From Nodosilinea sp. PGN35 (GTDB taxonomy: Bacteria > Cyanobacteriota > Cyanobacteriia > Phormidesmidales > Phormidesmidaceae), in assembly GCF_029109325.1 (NCBI RefSeq), contig NZ_JAQKQJ010000006.1:62001-126000 (forward strand): 64,000 nucleotides of DNA. The letters run 5' to 3'. Made by a program: the position numbers and the translations under genes. Shown here piece by piece: positions 43,339-52,149 of the stretch. The notes beneath the pieces are model-generated. The model saw only the letters and a program-made list of their open reading frames with translations, was not told the origin of the DNA and did not search any database. The first letter of the stretch is position 1; each line of letters starts with the position of its first letter.

Positions 43339-44394
43339 ATGACGTTATTTGCACTTTTCTGGGCTGCATTTCTACCGCACCATTTCGCTCCGTTTAACCC
43401 TGTCAAACCTTTAGCGCTGCTAACGGCTAGTTCCAACGCAGCGGCTCATCTGCAGCGCCTGGCAACGGTAGATCGCAGCGGCCCCTACTTTCCCCAGCGG
43501 TTAAAGGCTTTGGCTTTCCGGCCGCTCCAGCTGTACCCACAGCTCGGTTGGCCGCAGGCAGCCAGCGTTGACTGGCACCGCTGGAGCGCCACCGCCGCCG
43601 TGGCCGTAGTCAGCCAGGAAGCTGGCCACGCTGGCAGTGGGGCCGCTCAACTCACCCCCGCCTCAATTCCCTGTAGCGCTCTGGCCTCAGCAAACGCTAA
43701 AGCACCGCCAGAAGGGTTTTCCATTCGCGTCAACAATATGGTCATCGGGCAGGTGCAGTCTCGATCGGTGGCCGAGCAGATGGCTGGCCAAATTCGCCAG
43801 GCGTTGCCCTATCTCAAGGCCAACCCCAATGGGCTGATTCCCCGCCTGAGTGAGGCTCTAGCTGCCGCCCAGGTCGATGGCAAAACGGTCTTTGTGCTGC
43901 CCGAGTTAGCTTCAGGCCCATCGCACACCTCCCAGGGCAATCCGAGGTTTCAGGCGATCGCCTGGGTAAACAATCTGCGCCTGGCCTTTGGGGGAGCCCC
44001 TCTCGAGCCCAGTCAGGTGCAAATGGTGGCCTATGGTCTAGGCGAAACTCACCAAACCTTCAACGGCACAGCGTCCTGGTACGGGCCTTACTTTCACGGA
44101 CGGCAGACGGCCACGGGCGAAATTTTTAACCAGCATGACCTGACGGCAGCCCACAAGACCTTACCGTTTGGCACCTATCTCAAAGTACGCAACCAACTCA
44201 ACGGCAAAAGCGTGGTGGTGCGGATTAACGATCGCGGCCCGTACATCGGCGATCGTTCCCTCGATCTCTCCTACGCTGCCGCCCAGTGCCTCGGCAGTGA
44301 CCATGTCGGGCTGATTCCCTACCAGGCGACCATTCTGGCTCCGGGAGTGCCCCAGGCCTGGCGCTCTGACGACGTTGTCGCCACCCTACCTTAA
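43339..44394 (+). CDS. rlpA: RlpA-like septal lytic transglycosylase-type protein
   Basis: This 351-aa protein ends in a double-psi beta-barrel (about residues 235-335) with the RlpA signature NGTASWYGPYFHGRQTATGE, the catalytic-type Asp/His area FNQHDLTAAHKTLPFGTYLK and VVVRINDRGPYIGDRSLDLS. The N-terminal hydrophobic segment MTLFALFWAAFLPHHFAPF may be an export signal. The middle (about 125-215) is a small alpha/beta region with IRVNNMVIGQVQSRSVAEQM, usual in cyanobacterial RlpA. The protein probably acts on peptidoglycan or hardens septal wall. The ATG at 43339 directly follows an in-frame stop, so no longer reading is possible without a frameshift; no good ribosome site is seen. Confidence 0.85.
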   Translation: MTLFALFWAAFLPHHFAPFNPVKPLALLTASSNAAAHLQRLATVDRSGPYFPQRLKALAFRPLQLYPQLGWPQAASVDWHRWSATAAVAVVSQEAGHAGSGAAQLTPASIPCSALASANAKAPPEGFSIRVNNMVIGQVQSRSVAEQMAGQIRQALPYLKANPNGLIPRLSEALAAAQVDGKTVFVLPELASGPSHTSQGNPRFQAIAWVNNLRLAFGGAPLEPSQVQMVAYGLGETHQTFNGTASWYGPYFHGRQTATGEIFNQHDLTAAHKTLPFGTYLKVRNQLNGKSVVVRINDRGPYIGDRSLDLSYAAAQCLGSDHVGLIPYQATILAPGVPQAWRSDDVVATLP

Positions 44395-44399
44395 CCAGC

Positions 44400-45452
44400 C
44401 TAGGCCCGCCACTTGAGCAGCTGGGTTTTGACGGGGGTAACAAACTCGCGGCCTTCGGACTGGGAGCGCTGGTATTCCTTTTTGAGCTGGTAGTACCAGC
44501 GGGCCAGGGTGTCAGAGTCTTTGATCAGCCGCAGCACCGTCTCGTGCTTGAGCCCTTCCTGCTGCTTGATCACCACGTCGCGGTCTTGGCCTAGGAACGA
44601 GCGAATCATCATTGGCAGAATGGGCTTCAGCAGAGCGCCCCAGGGCAGATCCCAGTACAGCTCAAAGGTGACATCGGTCTGGTCGTCGGTGAGGGGGGTG
44701 ACGGTGGTCAGGTTGACTACGCGGTGTTTGGCGGTGGTGGTTTCTTCGGTGCGCACGCCGGGCAGGTAAAAGATAATTTCGTTGTCGGGCACGCCGCCAA
44801 TCAGCCAGTAGCCGTAGCCCATGTTTTCGCCCATGCGGTGCTTTCGCATGGTGAAGCCGTAGGTGGAGGGGTCAAACCACTTGATTTCGTCGCTGAGGGT
44901 AGCCCCCCGCCACCACCAGGAGCGGTGCACAAAGGGCGAATGGGCCGGGTCCATTAGCCCGACTACGGCGTGGTCGATGTAGCAGGGAAAGCGCATGGTG
45001 TAGGTGACGTTGGGCCGCACGTCGTCGCCAAAGCCGGGCACGCGCGGCACGTCGAAGCGGGGGGGCCGGGGGTTGGCCGGGTCAACCATGTAGACCCAGA
45101 CATTGCCCTGCACTTCTTTGACCTCGTAGCTGCGCACGTCAAAGCGGCTCAGATCCATCCGCTGTTCGGGCATCAGGGAGGGGATCTCGGTGCACTGGCC
45201 GTTTTCGTTAAACCGCCAGCCGTGGTAGCAGCACTCGACCTCGGTGCCATCGAAGCGACCACAGCTGAGGGGCACAGCCCGGTGGGGACAGATATCGCGA
45301 ATGGCAAAGGCTTTGCCCTGATCGGTGCGACCAAACAAAATTGGCTCGTTGAGCAGGGTTTTGGCCACCATCTTGCCCTGCTTCAGCTCATGGCTGGGCA
45401 TGGCGTGGTACCAGATGTTGCGCAGCAGGTAGATGTCGTTAACGGCAACCAC
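44400..45452 (-). CDS. Rieske-type aromatic ring-hydroxylating oxygenase
   Basis: This 350-aa protein has an N-terminal Rieske [2Fe-2S] domain (about residues 5-110) with CPHRAVPLSCGRF and CCYHGWRF, supplying the two Cys and two His ligands. A C-terminal catalytic domain follows in which VVGLMDPAHSPFVHRSWWW provides the D-x2-H-x4-H mononuclear iron motif (about 165-180). Homologues include vanillate demethylase, pheophorbide a oxygenase and chlorophyllide-type oxygenases. The protein lacks the C-terminal CxxC and membrane helices of pheophorbide oxygenases, so a soluble oxygenase on an aromatic or other small substrate is more likely. The electron donor is unknown. It is convergent with rlpA, 5 bp apart. 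Confidence 0.87.
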   Translation of the reverse strand: MVAVNDIYLLRNIWYHAMPSHELKQGKMVAKTLLNEPILFGRTDQGKAFAIRDICPHRAVPLSCGRFDGTEVECCYHGWRFNENGQCTEIPSLMPEQRMDLSRFDVRSYEVKEVQGNVWVYMVDPANPRPPRFDVPRVPGFGDDVRPNVTYTMRFPCYIDHAVVGLMDPAHSPFVHRSWWWRGATLSDEIKWFDPSTYGFTMRKHRMGENMGYGYWLIGGVPDNEIIFYLPGVRTEETTTAKHRVVNLTTVTPLTDDQTDVTFELYWDLPWGALLKPILPMMIRSFLGQDRDVVIKQQEGLKHETVLRLIKDSDTLARWYYQLKKEYQRSQSEGREFVTPVKTQLLKWRA

Positions 45453-45703
45453 AGGTTTTTTAGAGGGTTAGGGATTGAGGCGATTAATACTGTAGCAGAG
45501 GGTATGCAGCAGCGAAGCTTTGGCTTGGGCCAGTTTTCAAGGCTGCCAATTGACTAAAGTAAGGGCTAAAGCGTGGGGAATAGCGTCTCCCCAAACGGAA
45601 TGACTGCTTTCCTCTGTACCATAGGAATAGGAACGAGCTAAGTTCAAGATGTCACCTCTCACGCGGCTGGTTCAGTGAGTTGCGCGGCCCTGGAGTTCAA
45701 TTT

Positions 45704-45970
45704 ATGCAAATCACCATTGACTTGCCTGATGAGTTTGTGCAGCGGCTAGATCTGAATCTAGACTACCTATCGCGCCGCGTTTTAGAAGCTTTTGTGGTTG
45801 ATGCCTACAATACTCAGCAGTTGACGGCTGCGGAAGTTGGGCGTATTTTGCACCTCAATCGCTTTGAGGTGGATGGCTTCCTCAAGCAGCATCGCGCTTA
45901 CTTACACTACACCTTGGCTGACTTCAACCAGGATCTACAAACGATTCAGCAGGTAAAGCAGCAACAGTGA
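45704..45970 (+). CDS. UPF0175-family antitoxin
   Basis: This 88-aa protein starts MQITIDLPDEFVQRLDLNLD. Its middle has the RHH-like/HTH segment TQQLTAAEVGRILHLNRFEV typical of UPF0175 (DUF3368-associated) antitoxins, with HRAYLHYTLADFNQDLQTIQ at the C terminus. Its stop overlaps the start of the downstream toxin gene by four bases, the usual translational coupling of toxin-antitoxin pairs. It probably autoregulates the operon. Confidence 0.87.
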   Translation: MQITIDLPDEFVQRLDLNLDYLSRRVLEAFVVDAYNTQQLTAAEVGRILHLNRFEVDGFLKQHRAYLHYTLADFNQDLQTIQQVKQQQ

Positions 45971-46443
45971 CTGTTGTTTCGGACACATCGCCGCTGCTTT
46001 ACCTGCTGCTCATCGACCAGCTTGCTCTTCTGCCACGTCTGTACAACGCTATTGTCATTCCAGACGTAGTCCAAAGTGAGATGCAGGCTGACGGTGCCCC
46101 AGAGATTTTGAAGCTGTGGATTGCCGAGCCACCCGATTGGCTGGACATTTGCCTAACTCCTGAAGGAGATGTAGCTTTTTTACAAAACCTGCAAATGGGT
46201 GAGCAAGCGGCAATTCTCCTAGCTCAGGAGCTACAGGCGGACTTGATTATTTTGGACGATCTCGCTGCTCGTAAAGCGGCTCAGCAGCTTGACCTCACCA
46301 TCATTGGAATGCTGGGCATTTTGGGTGAAGCGGCTAGACGTGGGTGGATTGATCTACCCAGTGCGTTGAACCAGCTGCTTCAAGATACAAACTTCCGGGT
46401 CTCGCCCCAGCTCATTCAAGATGTGCTGGGGCAGTTTTCGTAA
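45967..46443 (+). CDS. DUF3368-type toxin (PIN-like nuclease)
   Basis: This 158-aa protein begins at GTG 45967, within the last codons of the antitoxin gene. The PIN-domain acidic residues are visible: VVSDTSPLLYLL (first Asp), IVIPDVVQSEMQADG (Glu) and ADLIILDDLAARKAA (Asp residues near 92). LTIIGMLGILGEAARRGWID is the hallmark of the DUF3368 family. PIN toxins cleave RNA and are held inactive by the antitoxin. Adjacent inverted repeats and a MITE-like element suggest a mobile neighbourhood. Confidence 0.9.
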   Translation: MTVVSDTSPLLYLLLIDQLALLPRLYNAIVIPDVVQSEMQADGAPEILKLWIAEPPDWLDICLTPEGDVAFLQNLQMGEQAAILLAQELQADLIILDDLAARKAAQQLDLTIIGMLGILGEAARRGWIDLPSALNQLLQDTNFRVSPQLIQDVLGQFS

Positions 46444-46454
46444 ACCTAGAGCAT

Positions 46455-46543
46455 CGGTACAGTATTGCAAGATCCCAGGGTTATTGGGCTGATGAGCAAC
46501 GAGTTTTGGGCCATCCAAGGACAGAACCCTGGGATCTGTACCG
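46455..46543. repeat. Two-part inverted repeat after the toxin gene
   Basis: CGGTACA (46455-46461) plus GATCCCAGGGTT (46471-46482) is complemented by AACCCTGGGATC (46525-46536) plus TGTACCG (46537-46543). The left arm carries a 9-base bulge. No T-tract follows, so it is not a standard terminator and may be a recombination site or a hairpin remnant. Confidence 0.7.
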
Positions 46544-46549
46544 GCGTTC

Positions 46550-46676
46550 TAGGGGGTCATCAATTAGCTGCTGAATCCACAAAAATCAAGGGTTGCAGCC
46601 CCTGGCCTGTCTGTTGGGTCAGGCGTGGCAAAGCTTGATATGCGGGACTTTTAGCCAAAATTGATGACACGCCCTA
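46550..46676. mobile_element. MITE-like element with terminal inverted repeats
   Basis: The left end TAGGGGGTCATCAATT (46550-46565) and the reverse complement of the right end (TAGGGCGTGTCATCAATT, 46659-46676) share the TAGGG and GTCATCAATT blocks. The enclosed 127 bp have no coding frame. The ends resemble insertion-sequence termini in style. It lies just beyond the toxin-antitoxin pair and runs up to 3 bp from the ftsH stop codon, overlapping neither gene. Confidence 0.6.
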
Positions 46677-46679
46677 AGG

Positions 46680-48554
46680 CTAAGCCTTAACCAGCTCTGC
46701 GGGATCCTGCACCTGCTTGAGCTGTTCGCGCAGGGTTGTCCCTTCGATCACCTCGGCCTCGAGCAGCTGCTGGGCCAGGGTCTCGAGCAGTTCGCGATTT
46801 TGCTTGAGAATGTCGAGGGCGCGCTGGTGGCCTTCTTCCACGATCGCCTTTACCTCTTCATCGATCGCTTTGGCGGTCTCTTCGCTGATCGGGCGGCGGG
46901 CGTTGGGCATGCCGCCGTCGAGGAAGGCGTTGCGCTGGGCGCGATCGTAGGCGAGGGGGCCGAGGATCTGGCTCATGCCGTAGGTGGTGACCATCTGCTC
47001 AGCCAGGTCGGTGGCCCGCTGCAGGTCGTTGGAGGCTCCGGTGGTGATGCTGCCGAAGATGATTTCCTCAGCCGATCGCCCGCCCAGCAGGGTGGCAATC
47101 TGCCCCTTCAGCTCGGCCTCGTCGCGCAGGAAGCGGTCTTCGGTGGGCAGTTGCAGGGTGTAGCCCAGGGCGGCCATCCCCCGCGGCACAATAGAGATTT
47201 TTTCGACCTCGTCGGTACCGGGCATCATCGCGCCGACCAGGGCGTGGCCGACTTCGTGGTAGGCGACGATTTTCTTCTCTTTGTCGTTGAGCACGCGGCT
47301 CTTTTTCTCCAGACCGGCGACCACTCGCTCGATCGCCTCGGCAAAGTCTTCCTGCTCCACCACGGTGCTGTTGCGGCGGGCGGCTAGCAGGGCGGCCTCG
47401 TTGACCAGGTTGGCCAGATCGGCTCCGGCAAAGCCGGGGGTGCGGGTGGCGATCGCCTTCAGGTTTACAGTATCGGCCAGCTTCACATCCTTGGCGTGGA
47501 TGTTGAGGATGGCTTCGCGGCCCTTGAGGTCGGGGCGATCGACCAGTACCTGGCGATCGAAGCGACCGGGGCGCAGCAGGGCGGGGTCGAGGGTTTCGGG
47601 GCGGTTGGTGGCGGCCAGCACAATCACCGTAGTGTCGCCCGCGTCAAAGCCGTCCATCTCGGTGAGTAGCTGGTTGAGGGTCTGCTCGCGCTCGTCGTTG
47701 CCGCCGTAGAAGCCGCTGCTGGAGCGCGATTTGCCGATCGCATCCAGCTCGTCAATAAAGATGATGCAGGGGGACTGTTTTTTGGCCTGTTCAAACAGGT
47801 CGCGCACGCGGGAGGAGCCAACGCCCACAAACAGCTCGACAAACTCAGACCCCGAAATGCTGAAGAAGGGCACCCCTGCCTCCCCGGCGACGGCCTTAGC
47901 CATCAGGGTTTTACCGGTGCCGGGAGGGCCGACCAGCAGCACCCCCTTGGGAATTTTGGCCCCCAGGTCAGTAAAGCGCTTCGGCGTTTTGAGGAAATCG
48001 ACGACTTCCACCAGTTCGGTCTTGGCCTCTTCCACCCCGGCCACATCGTCAAAGGTGATCTTGCCCGCGTCGCCCTCCACGTAGACCTTGGCCTTGCTCT
48101 TGCCGATGGAGAGCGCCCCCTGGGGGCCACCCGCACCGCGCGCCAAAAAGAACCGCCACACGCCAATGAAGATCAGCGGCGGAATCACCCAGCTCAGCAG
48201 GCTGCCAAACCACTGGCCCTTGGGCGGCGGCACGGCAGCAAACTCCACGCCGTTGTCCTCTAGGCGCTGGGGCAGCCCCAGGTCAAAAATTGGAGTGGTG
48301 CTGTAGACCGCTCCCGGTTCGCCCGTGGTGGGGTCTTTGATCTGGTAGCGAATTTCGTTTTGGCCCACCGAGGCCCGCACCACCTCTTGCTCGTCGATGC
48401 GGTGGATGAACATGCTGTAGGGTTCGCGGGCGGTCTGATTGCCAAATAGGCTAGAGAAAGCAATATTGAGCAACAGCAGGCCGGTGGCGGCCCAGAGAAC
48501 GATGTTGGCGATCTGGCGCGATCGCGGCGGCTGAGGGTTTTTATTTACAGGCAT
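46680..48554 (-). CDS. ftsH: ATP-dependent zinc metalloprotease FtsH
   Basis: This 624-aa membrane AAA+ protease has N-terminal helix [20 protein letters not shown] (residues about 16-35), a lumenal/periplasmic domain and a second helix ([20 protein letters not shown], about 118-137). The AAA domain shows Walker A GPPGTGKT, Walker [13 protein letters not shown], pore loop FVGVG and sensor [20 protein letters not shown]. The protease site is [10 protein letters not shown] (HEVGH zinc motif, about 420), with the third zinc ligand Asp in [15 protein letters not shown]. Cyanobacterial FtsH proteins degrade damaged PSII D1 and regulatory proteins. Which paralogue (FtsH1-4) cannot be fixed by eye. 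Confidence 0.95.
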   Translation of the reverse strand: MPVNKNPQPPRSRQIANIVLWAATGLLLLNIAFSSLFGNQTAREPYSMFIHRIDEQEVVRASVGQNEIRYQIKDPTTGEPGAVYSTTPIFDLGLPQRLEDNGVEFAAVPPPKGQWFGSLLSWVIPPLIFIGVWRFFLARGAGGPQGALSIGKSKAKVYVEGDAGKITFDDVAGVEEAKTELVEVVDFLKTPKRFTDLGAKIPKGVLLVGPPGTGKTLMAKAVAGEAGVPFFSISGSEFVELFVGVGSSRVRDLFEQAKKQSPCIIFIDELDAIGKSRSSSGFYGGNDEREQTLNQLLTEMDGFDAGDTTVIVLAATNRPETLDPALLRPGRFDRQVLVDRPDLKGREAILNIHAKDVKLADTVNLKAIATRTPGFAGADLANLVNEAALLAARRNSTVVEQEDFAEAIERVVAGLEKKSRVLNDKEKKIVAYHEVGHALVGAMMPGTDEVEKISIVPRGMAALGYTLQLPTEDRFLRDEAELKGQIATLLGGRSAEEIIFGSITTGASNDLQRATDLAEQMVTTYGMSQILGPLAYDRAQRNAFLDGGMPNARRPISEETAKAIDEEVKAIVEEGHQRALDILKQNRELLETLAQQLLEAEVIEGTTLREQLKQVQDPAELVKA

Positions 48555-48563
48555 AGGTCACGT

Positions 48564-48700
48564 ATTGAATTTTAGATTTTGGATTGGGGGTTTTGGTGGG
48601 GCGATCGCCTCTCTTTCCTGCGGCGCAGGGTGGGTTAGGCTTGCCCAGACTTTGCACTGTCCAGTCCAACTGCGAGCCGTAACCCACCGCCAGGGCATCT
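48564..48700. repeat. Intergenic repeat words between ftsH and ykvA-like gene
   Basis: ATTTTAGATTTTGGATT (about 48569-48585) recurs in reverse complement at about 49174-49190. Further on, GGGTGGGTTAGGC and, 50 bases later, CGTAACCCACC form a loose inverted repeat of the GGTGGGTTA family. These are dispersed non-coding repeats. Confidence 0.55.
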
Positions 48701-48703
48701 GAG

Positions 48704-48994
48704 CTAATTAAAATCCACGTCCACGGTGGTATCAGCGGCATCGGGAGTATCGGCCCGCAGCCCCGACTGCCGTTTGCTGGTCAAACTTGCCAGCACAATC
48801 TGCGACAGGGCACCCACAAACATTGAGGCCACCACGGCATCATCCACCAGCCCCAGGATGGGGATAAAGTCGGGGAGAACATCGATAGGGCTGAGCAGGT
48901 ACAGCAGGGTTGCCCCCACCATCAGCCAGCGGTACTTGGGGTTTTCGAGGGTGGTTTTGTACCAGGTGTAGAAAGACTGAACGGGGGAGCTCAT
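48704..48994 (-). CDS. YkvA family (DUF1232) membrane protein
   Basis: This 96-aa protein has the DUF1232 signature YLLSPIDVLPDFIPILGLVD (about residues 31-50), flanked by two hydrophobic stretches: RWLMVGATLLYLLSPIDV and DAVVASMFVGALSQIVLASL. The charged C-terminal tail is rich in Asp and Thr. The family is widespread in bacteria and its function is unknown. It precedes ftsH on the same strand by 149 bp. Confidence 0.88.
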   Translation of the reverse strand: MSSPVQSFYTWYKTTLENPKYRWLMVGATLLYLLSPIDVLPDFIPILGLVDDAVVASMFVGALSQIVLASLTSKRQSGLRADTPDAADTTVDVDFN

Positions 48995-49084
48995 GGGGCT
49001 AGGTTGAACGCAATGGCTTTATGGTGCCACGGAACCCCTGGGTTGCCCCTTGGTGGATAGCCGCCCGGTAACTGGGCGAGGGCC

Positions 49085-49197
49085 GAACCCTGGCGATTTT
49101 AAGTTTGGGACTGGCGATTTTGGATTGAGTATTACGGCGGAGAAGGACCAATCCCTCTGCAATCCGCCTCAAAATCCAAAATCTAAAATCCAAAATT
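49085..49197. repeat. AATCCAAAATC-type intergenic repeat
   Basis: GGCGATTTTGGATT (near 49112-49125) and AATCCAAAATCTAAAATCC (49172-49190) form an inverted arrangement just downstream of the aldehyde dehydrogenase stop codon. The same words occur near 48569. This kind of A+T-rich repeat is frequent in filamentous cyanobacteria. Confidence 0.6.
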
Positions 49198-50598
49198 TCA
49201 CGGCGCTCGCAGATGCCATCCTCGCGGCTGCAAGAATGTGGATATTCCCGCCCGCGATAGCGTTGCCCCCAGCCCCGAGTGGCCGCGACCACTCCAGGGC
49301 AGGCGGGGGCTGACGCGATCGCAGCAGTTCCAGTAGGCCGTCCCGGTCTTGAGCTGGCGCAGAATTTCCACCGCCCGCTGCCGCTCCGTGCTGTACACCG
49401 CCGCCGTCAGGCCGTAGGGCGTATCCTGCATCAGGGCCAGGGCGTCGGCGTCGCTGGCCACCCGCTGAATGCCGATCACGGGGCCAAAGGTTTCCTCCTG
49501 CATGACGGTCATGGTGTGGTTGACCTCAGTGAGCACCGTGGGGGCAAAGTACCAGCCGGGGCGATCTACGAGCTGTCCACCGCAGCGCAAGGTGGCCCCT
49601 TTGGCCACTGCATCGGCCACCTGATCGGCCAGCACGCTGAGCTGCGGCCTGCGACTCACCGGGCCAAGATAAGTGTTGGCATCCGTTGGATCGCCCAGCT
49701 TGAAGCCCTCAACCGTTTGCAGAAAGGCCTCCAGAAACTCGTCATAGACATCGGTGTGGACGTAGATGCGCTCCACCGCGCAGCAGCTTTGGCCGTTGTT
49801 GTAAAACGCACCATCCGCCAGGCCCGCCGCCGCCACCGCTACCTTGGCGTCGGCGCACACGTAGGCCGGATCTTTGCCCCCCAGCTCCAGCTGGGTGAGG
49901 ATCAGTTTGGGGGCGGTGGCGATCGCGATCTTCTGCCCCGTGGCATAGGAGCCGGTAAAGAATACGCCATCGATCGGCTGCTCCAGCAGCGCGGCCCCGG
50001 TGAGACCCGCACCGATGACGGAAATGAAGACATCCTCGGGAATGCCGGACTCGTGCAGGAGGGCGGCGATCGCCCCCCCGGTCAGCGCAGCAAACTCCGA
50101 CGGCTTGTACAACACCCCATTGCCCATCAGCAGCGCCGGAATGAACACATTCCCCCCCACAAAGTACGGGTAGTTCCAGGCCGAAATATTGGCGATCACC
50201 CCCAGGGGTTCCTGGGCGACCACCTCCTCCAGCGCCCCCATCCCCGGCAGCACCAACCCCGGCTCGGCGTAAACCCGCTCCGGGGCCAGCACGCCAGCGG
50301 CATGCTCCACAAAGAAATCGATCCGCCCCGGCAGCGCCAAAATCTCGCTGCGCGCCTGGGCGATCGGCTTCCCCGTCTCTGAGGTCAGCAGCGCCGCCAG
50401 GGTCTCCACCCGCTCGATCAGCAGATCGCGAAACCGCAGCATGGGCGAGATGCGATCGGCCAGGGGCAGCGCCGCCCACCCCGGCTGCGCCCGCCACGCT
50501 CGGGCATATTTGTCGGCAACGGCAGCGCGATCGTCCACCGGGAGTTCTTGAATCAGCGCCTCGGTGGCAGGGTTAATGATTGAGAGCAGATCAGGCAT
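49198..50598 (-). CDS. Aldehyde dehydrogenase family protein
   Basis: This 466-aa NAD(P)-dependent aldehyde dehydrogenase starts MPDLLSIINPATEALIQELP. Seen: ANISAWNYPYFVGGNVFIPA near 135, FTGSYATGQKIAIATAPK (NAD loop) near 210, catalytic Glu in TQLELGGKDPAYVCADAKV, and catalytic Cys in FYNNGQSCCAVERIYVHTDV near 270. A long extended frame from 50664 crosses repeat DNA and is not used. It lies downstream of an iron-type alcohol dehydrogenase and a GlnT-like ligase on the same strand. In that context it may oxidise a gamma-glutamylated amino aldehyde to the acid (inference); in isolation its substrate is open. Confidence 0.88.
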   Translation of the reverse strand: MPDLLSIINPATEALIQELPVDDRAAVADKYARAWRAQPGWAALPLADRISPMLRFRDLLIERVETLAALLTSETGKPIAQARSEILALPGRIDFFVEHAAGVLAPERVYAEPGLVLPGMGALEEVVAQEPLGVIANISAWNYPYFVGGNVFIPALLMGNGVLYKPSEFAALTGGAIAALLHESGIPEDVFISVIGAGLTGAALLEQPIDGVFFTGSYATGQKIAIATAPKLILTQLELGGKDPAYVCADAKVAVAAAGLADGAFYNNGQSCCAVERIYVHTDVYDEFLEAFLQTVEGFKLGDPTDANTYLGPVSRRPQLSVLADQVADAVAKGATLRCGGQLVDRPGWYFAPTVLTEVNHTMTVMQEETFGPVIGIQRVASDADALALMQDTPYGLTAAVYSTERQRAVEILRQLKTGTAYWNCCDRVSPRLPWSGRGHSGLGATLSRAGISTFLQPRGWHLRAP

Positions 50599-50653
50599 AG
50601 CGAGGAAAATTGAGCTGCGTTGTATTGACGGTTGTGTTGGGGGTGGCCGGTGA

Positions 50654-50912
50654 GCAGTGCCCACCCTACGGTGGCTTAGGTTAATTGCAGAGAAGGATAG
50701 GTTGCTTTGCAGAACAGAGGTTTAAACCGATGATCAGCAACTCCTTTCCGTGAGGTCCAGGACGACGGAACGTCCTGGTCGAAGGGGTCTGGGGGCTGCG
50801 AAATGCCCCCAGCGGTAGGCTTGGCTTTTGCCCCCAATTGTGCGCCGCGATATTTAGGAATTGGCAATCCAGGGAATTTCGTCAACGGTGCATCGCTGCG
50901 CGGATGCCCCCT
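50654..50912 (+). repeat. Structured dispersed repeat, copy A
   Basis: This copy reads GCAGTGCCCACCCTACGG (50654-50671), TTAATTGCAGAGAA, GTTTAAACCGATGATCAGCA, ACTCCTTTCCGTGAGGT, then hairpin 1 CCAGGACG-ACGGAA-CGTCCTGG (about 50757-50778), hairpin 2 CTGGGGGC-TGCGAAAT-GCCCCCAG (about 50789-50812), AATTGTGCGCCGC and finally GGTGCATCGCTGCGCGGATG. The second copy at 52150-52418 is inverted. Both stems carry paired changes between copies, so base pairing has been kept. Confidence 0.85.
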
Positions 50913-50935
50913 ACAAGATGCTCCTACGGTCTAGC

Positions 50936-52117
50936 CTAAAAGGCATCTTGGTAAATGGCGTAAAAATCCTTCTCTGTAACGGGTCTGGGGTTCAGGGGAT
51001 GGCAGCCATCGTTGATCGCCACCGCCACCAGTGGCTCCAGCCCATCCGATGTCACCCCCAGATCCCCCAGCGAAGTAGGAATGCCAATGGATGCTGACAG
51101 CGCCACAATCCAATCCACAAACTCCTGGCCATCGGTCGCCCCCGGCTGCACCACCCGCGCCATCCGCAAAAATCGCTCCGGCTCCGCCGACAGGTTAAAC
51201 CGCATAGCGGCGGGCAGCATTACCCCATTCGCCAACCCGTGGTGGGTGTCGTAGACCGTGGAGAGGGCATGGGCGCAGGAATGGGTAACGCCGAGCCCCT
51301 TTTGGAAGGCGATCGCCCCCATCATCGACGCATTCAGCATCCCGCCCCGCGCCGCCAAGTGCGCCGCCGCCGTCGCTTCATCAAAGATTTCCCCCGCCCG
51401 TAGCCGCTGGGCAAAGTCCACACAGGCCTCCAGATGCTGCGCCACCAGGTGAATGCCCTCCAGAGCAATGCCGTCGCACAGCGGGTTAAACCCCTGCGCC
51501 AGAAACGCCTCGATCAGGTGCGTCAGCGCATCCATGCCCGTGGCGGCGGTAATCTTGGCGGGCAGGCCCAACAGCAGCTCCGGGTCGGCCAGCACCACCC
51601 TGGGCAACAGCTGGGGGTCAAACATGATTTTTTTGGCGTGGGTGTCGTCATCGGAAATCACCGTGCTGCGGCCCACTTCACTGCCGGTGCCCGCTGTGGT
51701 AGGGATGGCCACGATGGGCGGAATCGGCTGGTCGATGGGACGGGTGCTGTGGCCGTCTTCGTAGTCGAATAGGTGGCCGGGGTGGTGGGCCATCAGGGCG
51801 ATCGCCTTGGCCACATCCATGGGCGCGCCGCCGCCCACCGCCACGATGCCGTCGGCTCCGTGGGCTTTCCAGGCGTCAATGCCGGCGTTGACCTGGGAGA
51901 CCACCGGGTTGCCCCAGACGCCGCTAAAGGTGGTGGCTCCAAAATCCGCCAGGGCCTTCTCTAGCTCGGGAAACCAGGGCAGTTGGGCGACGTCTTTGTC
52001 GGTGACGATCAGGACGCGCTGGATGCCCAGCGCTGTGAGTTCGGCGGCAAGCTCGTGGCGTGCCCCTGGGCCAAAGCGAATGCGGGTGGGGAAATTGTAG
52101 GTGTGGATAGAAGCCAT
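50936..52117 (-). CDS. Iron-containing alcohol dehydrogenase
   Basis: This 393-aa group III alcohol dehydrogenase starts MASIHTYNFPTRIRFGPGAR. The NAD-binding GGGAPMDVAKAIALM lies near residue 95, TTAGTGSEVGRSTVISDDD near 140, and metal ligands occur in GMDALTHLIEAFLAQ (Asp and His, about 195) and THSCAHALSTVYDTHHGLAN (His residues about 265-280). All expected motifs and the length are normal. It is flanked on both sides by inverted copies of a ~260-bp structured repeat. Between a GlnT-like ligase (upstream) and an aldehyde dehydrogenase (downstream), it probably oxidises a hydroxyl group of the same pathway intermediate (inference). Confidence 0.92.
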   Translation of the reverse strand: MASIHTYNFPTRIRFGPGARHELAAELTALGIQRVLIVTDKDVAQLPWFPELEKALADFGATTFSGVWGNPVVSQVNAGIDAWKAHGADGIVAVGGGAPMDVAKAIALMAHHPGHLFDYEDGHSTRPIDQPIPPIVAIPTTAGTGSEVGRSTVISDDDTHAKKIMFDPQLLPRVVLADPELLLGLPAKITAATGMDALTHLIEAFLAQGFNPLCDGIALEGIHLVAQHLEACVDFAQRLRAGEIFDEATAAAHLAARGGMLNASMMGAIAFQKGLGVTHSCAHALSTVYDTHHGLANGVMLPAAMRFNLSAEPERFLRMARVVQPGATDGQEFVDWIVALSASIGIPTSLGDLGVTSDGLEPLVAVAINDGCHPLNPRPVTEKDFYAIYQDAF

Positions 52118-52149
52118 TGAGGATTACGCCTTTGAAAAGAAAGCCCGTA

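Noticed and set aside
43160..43342. Missing N-terminal part of the RlpA-like gene in another frame
   Set aside because: The frame lacks a start codon and a signal peptide and is not similar to known RlpA N termini, so a frameshift is not supported.
46550..46676. Complete insertion sequence next to ftsH
   Set aside because: Only terminal repeats are visible; the 127-bp interior cannot encode a transposase.
49279..50382. 367-codon open frame opposite the aldehyde dehydrogenase gene
   Set aside because: Antisense shadow; the catalytic Cys and Glu motifs of the other strand are unambiguous.
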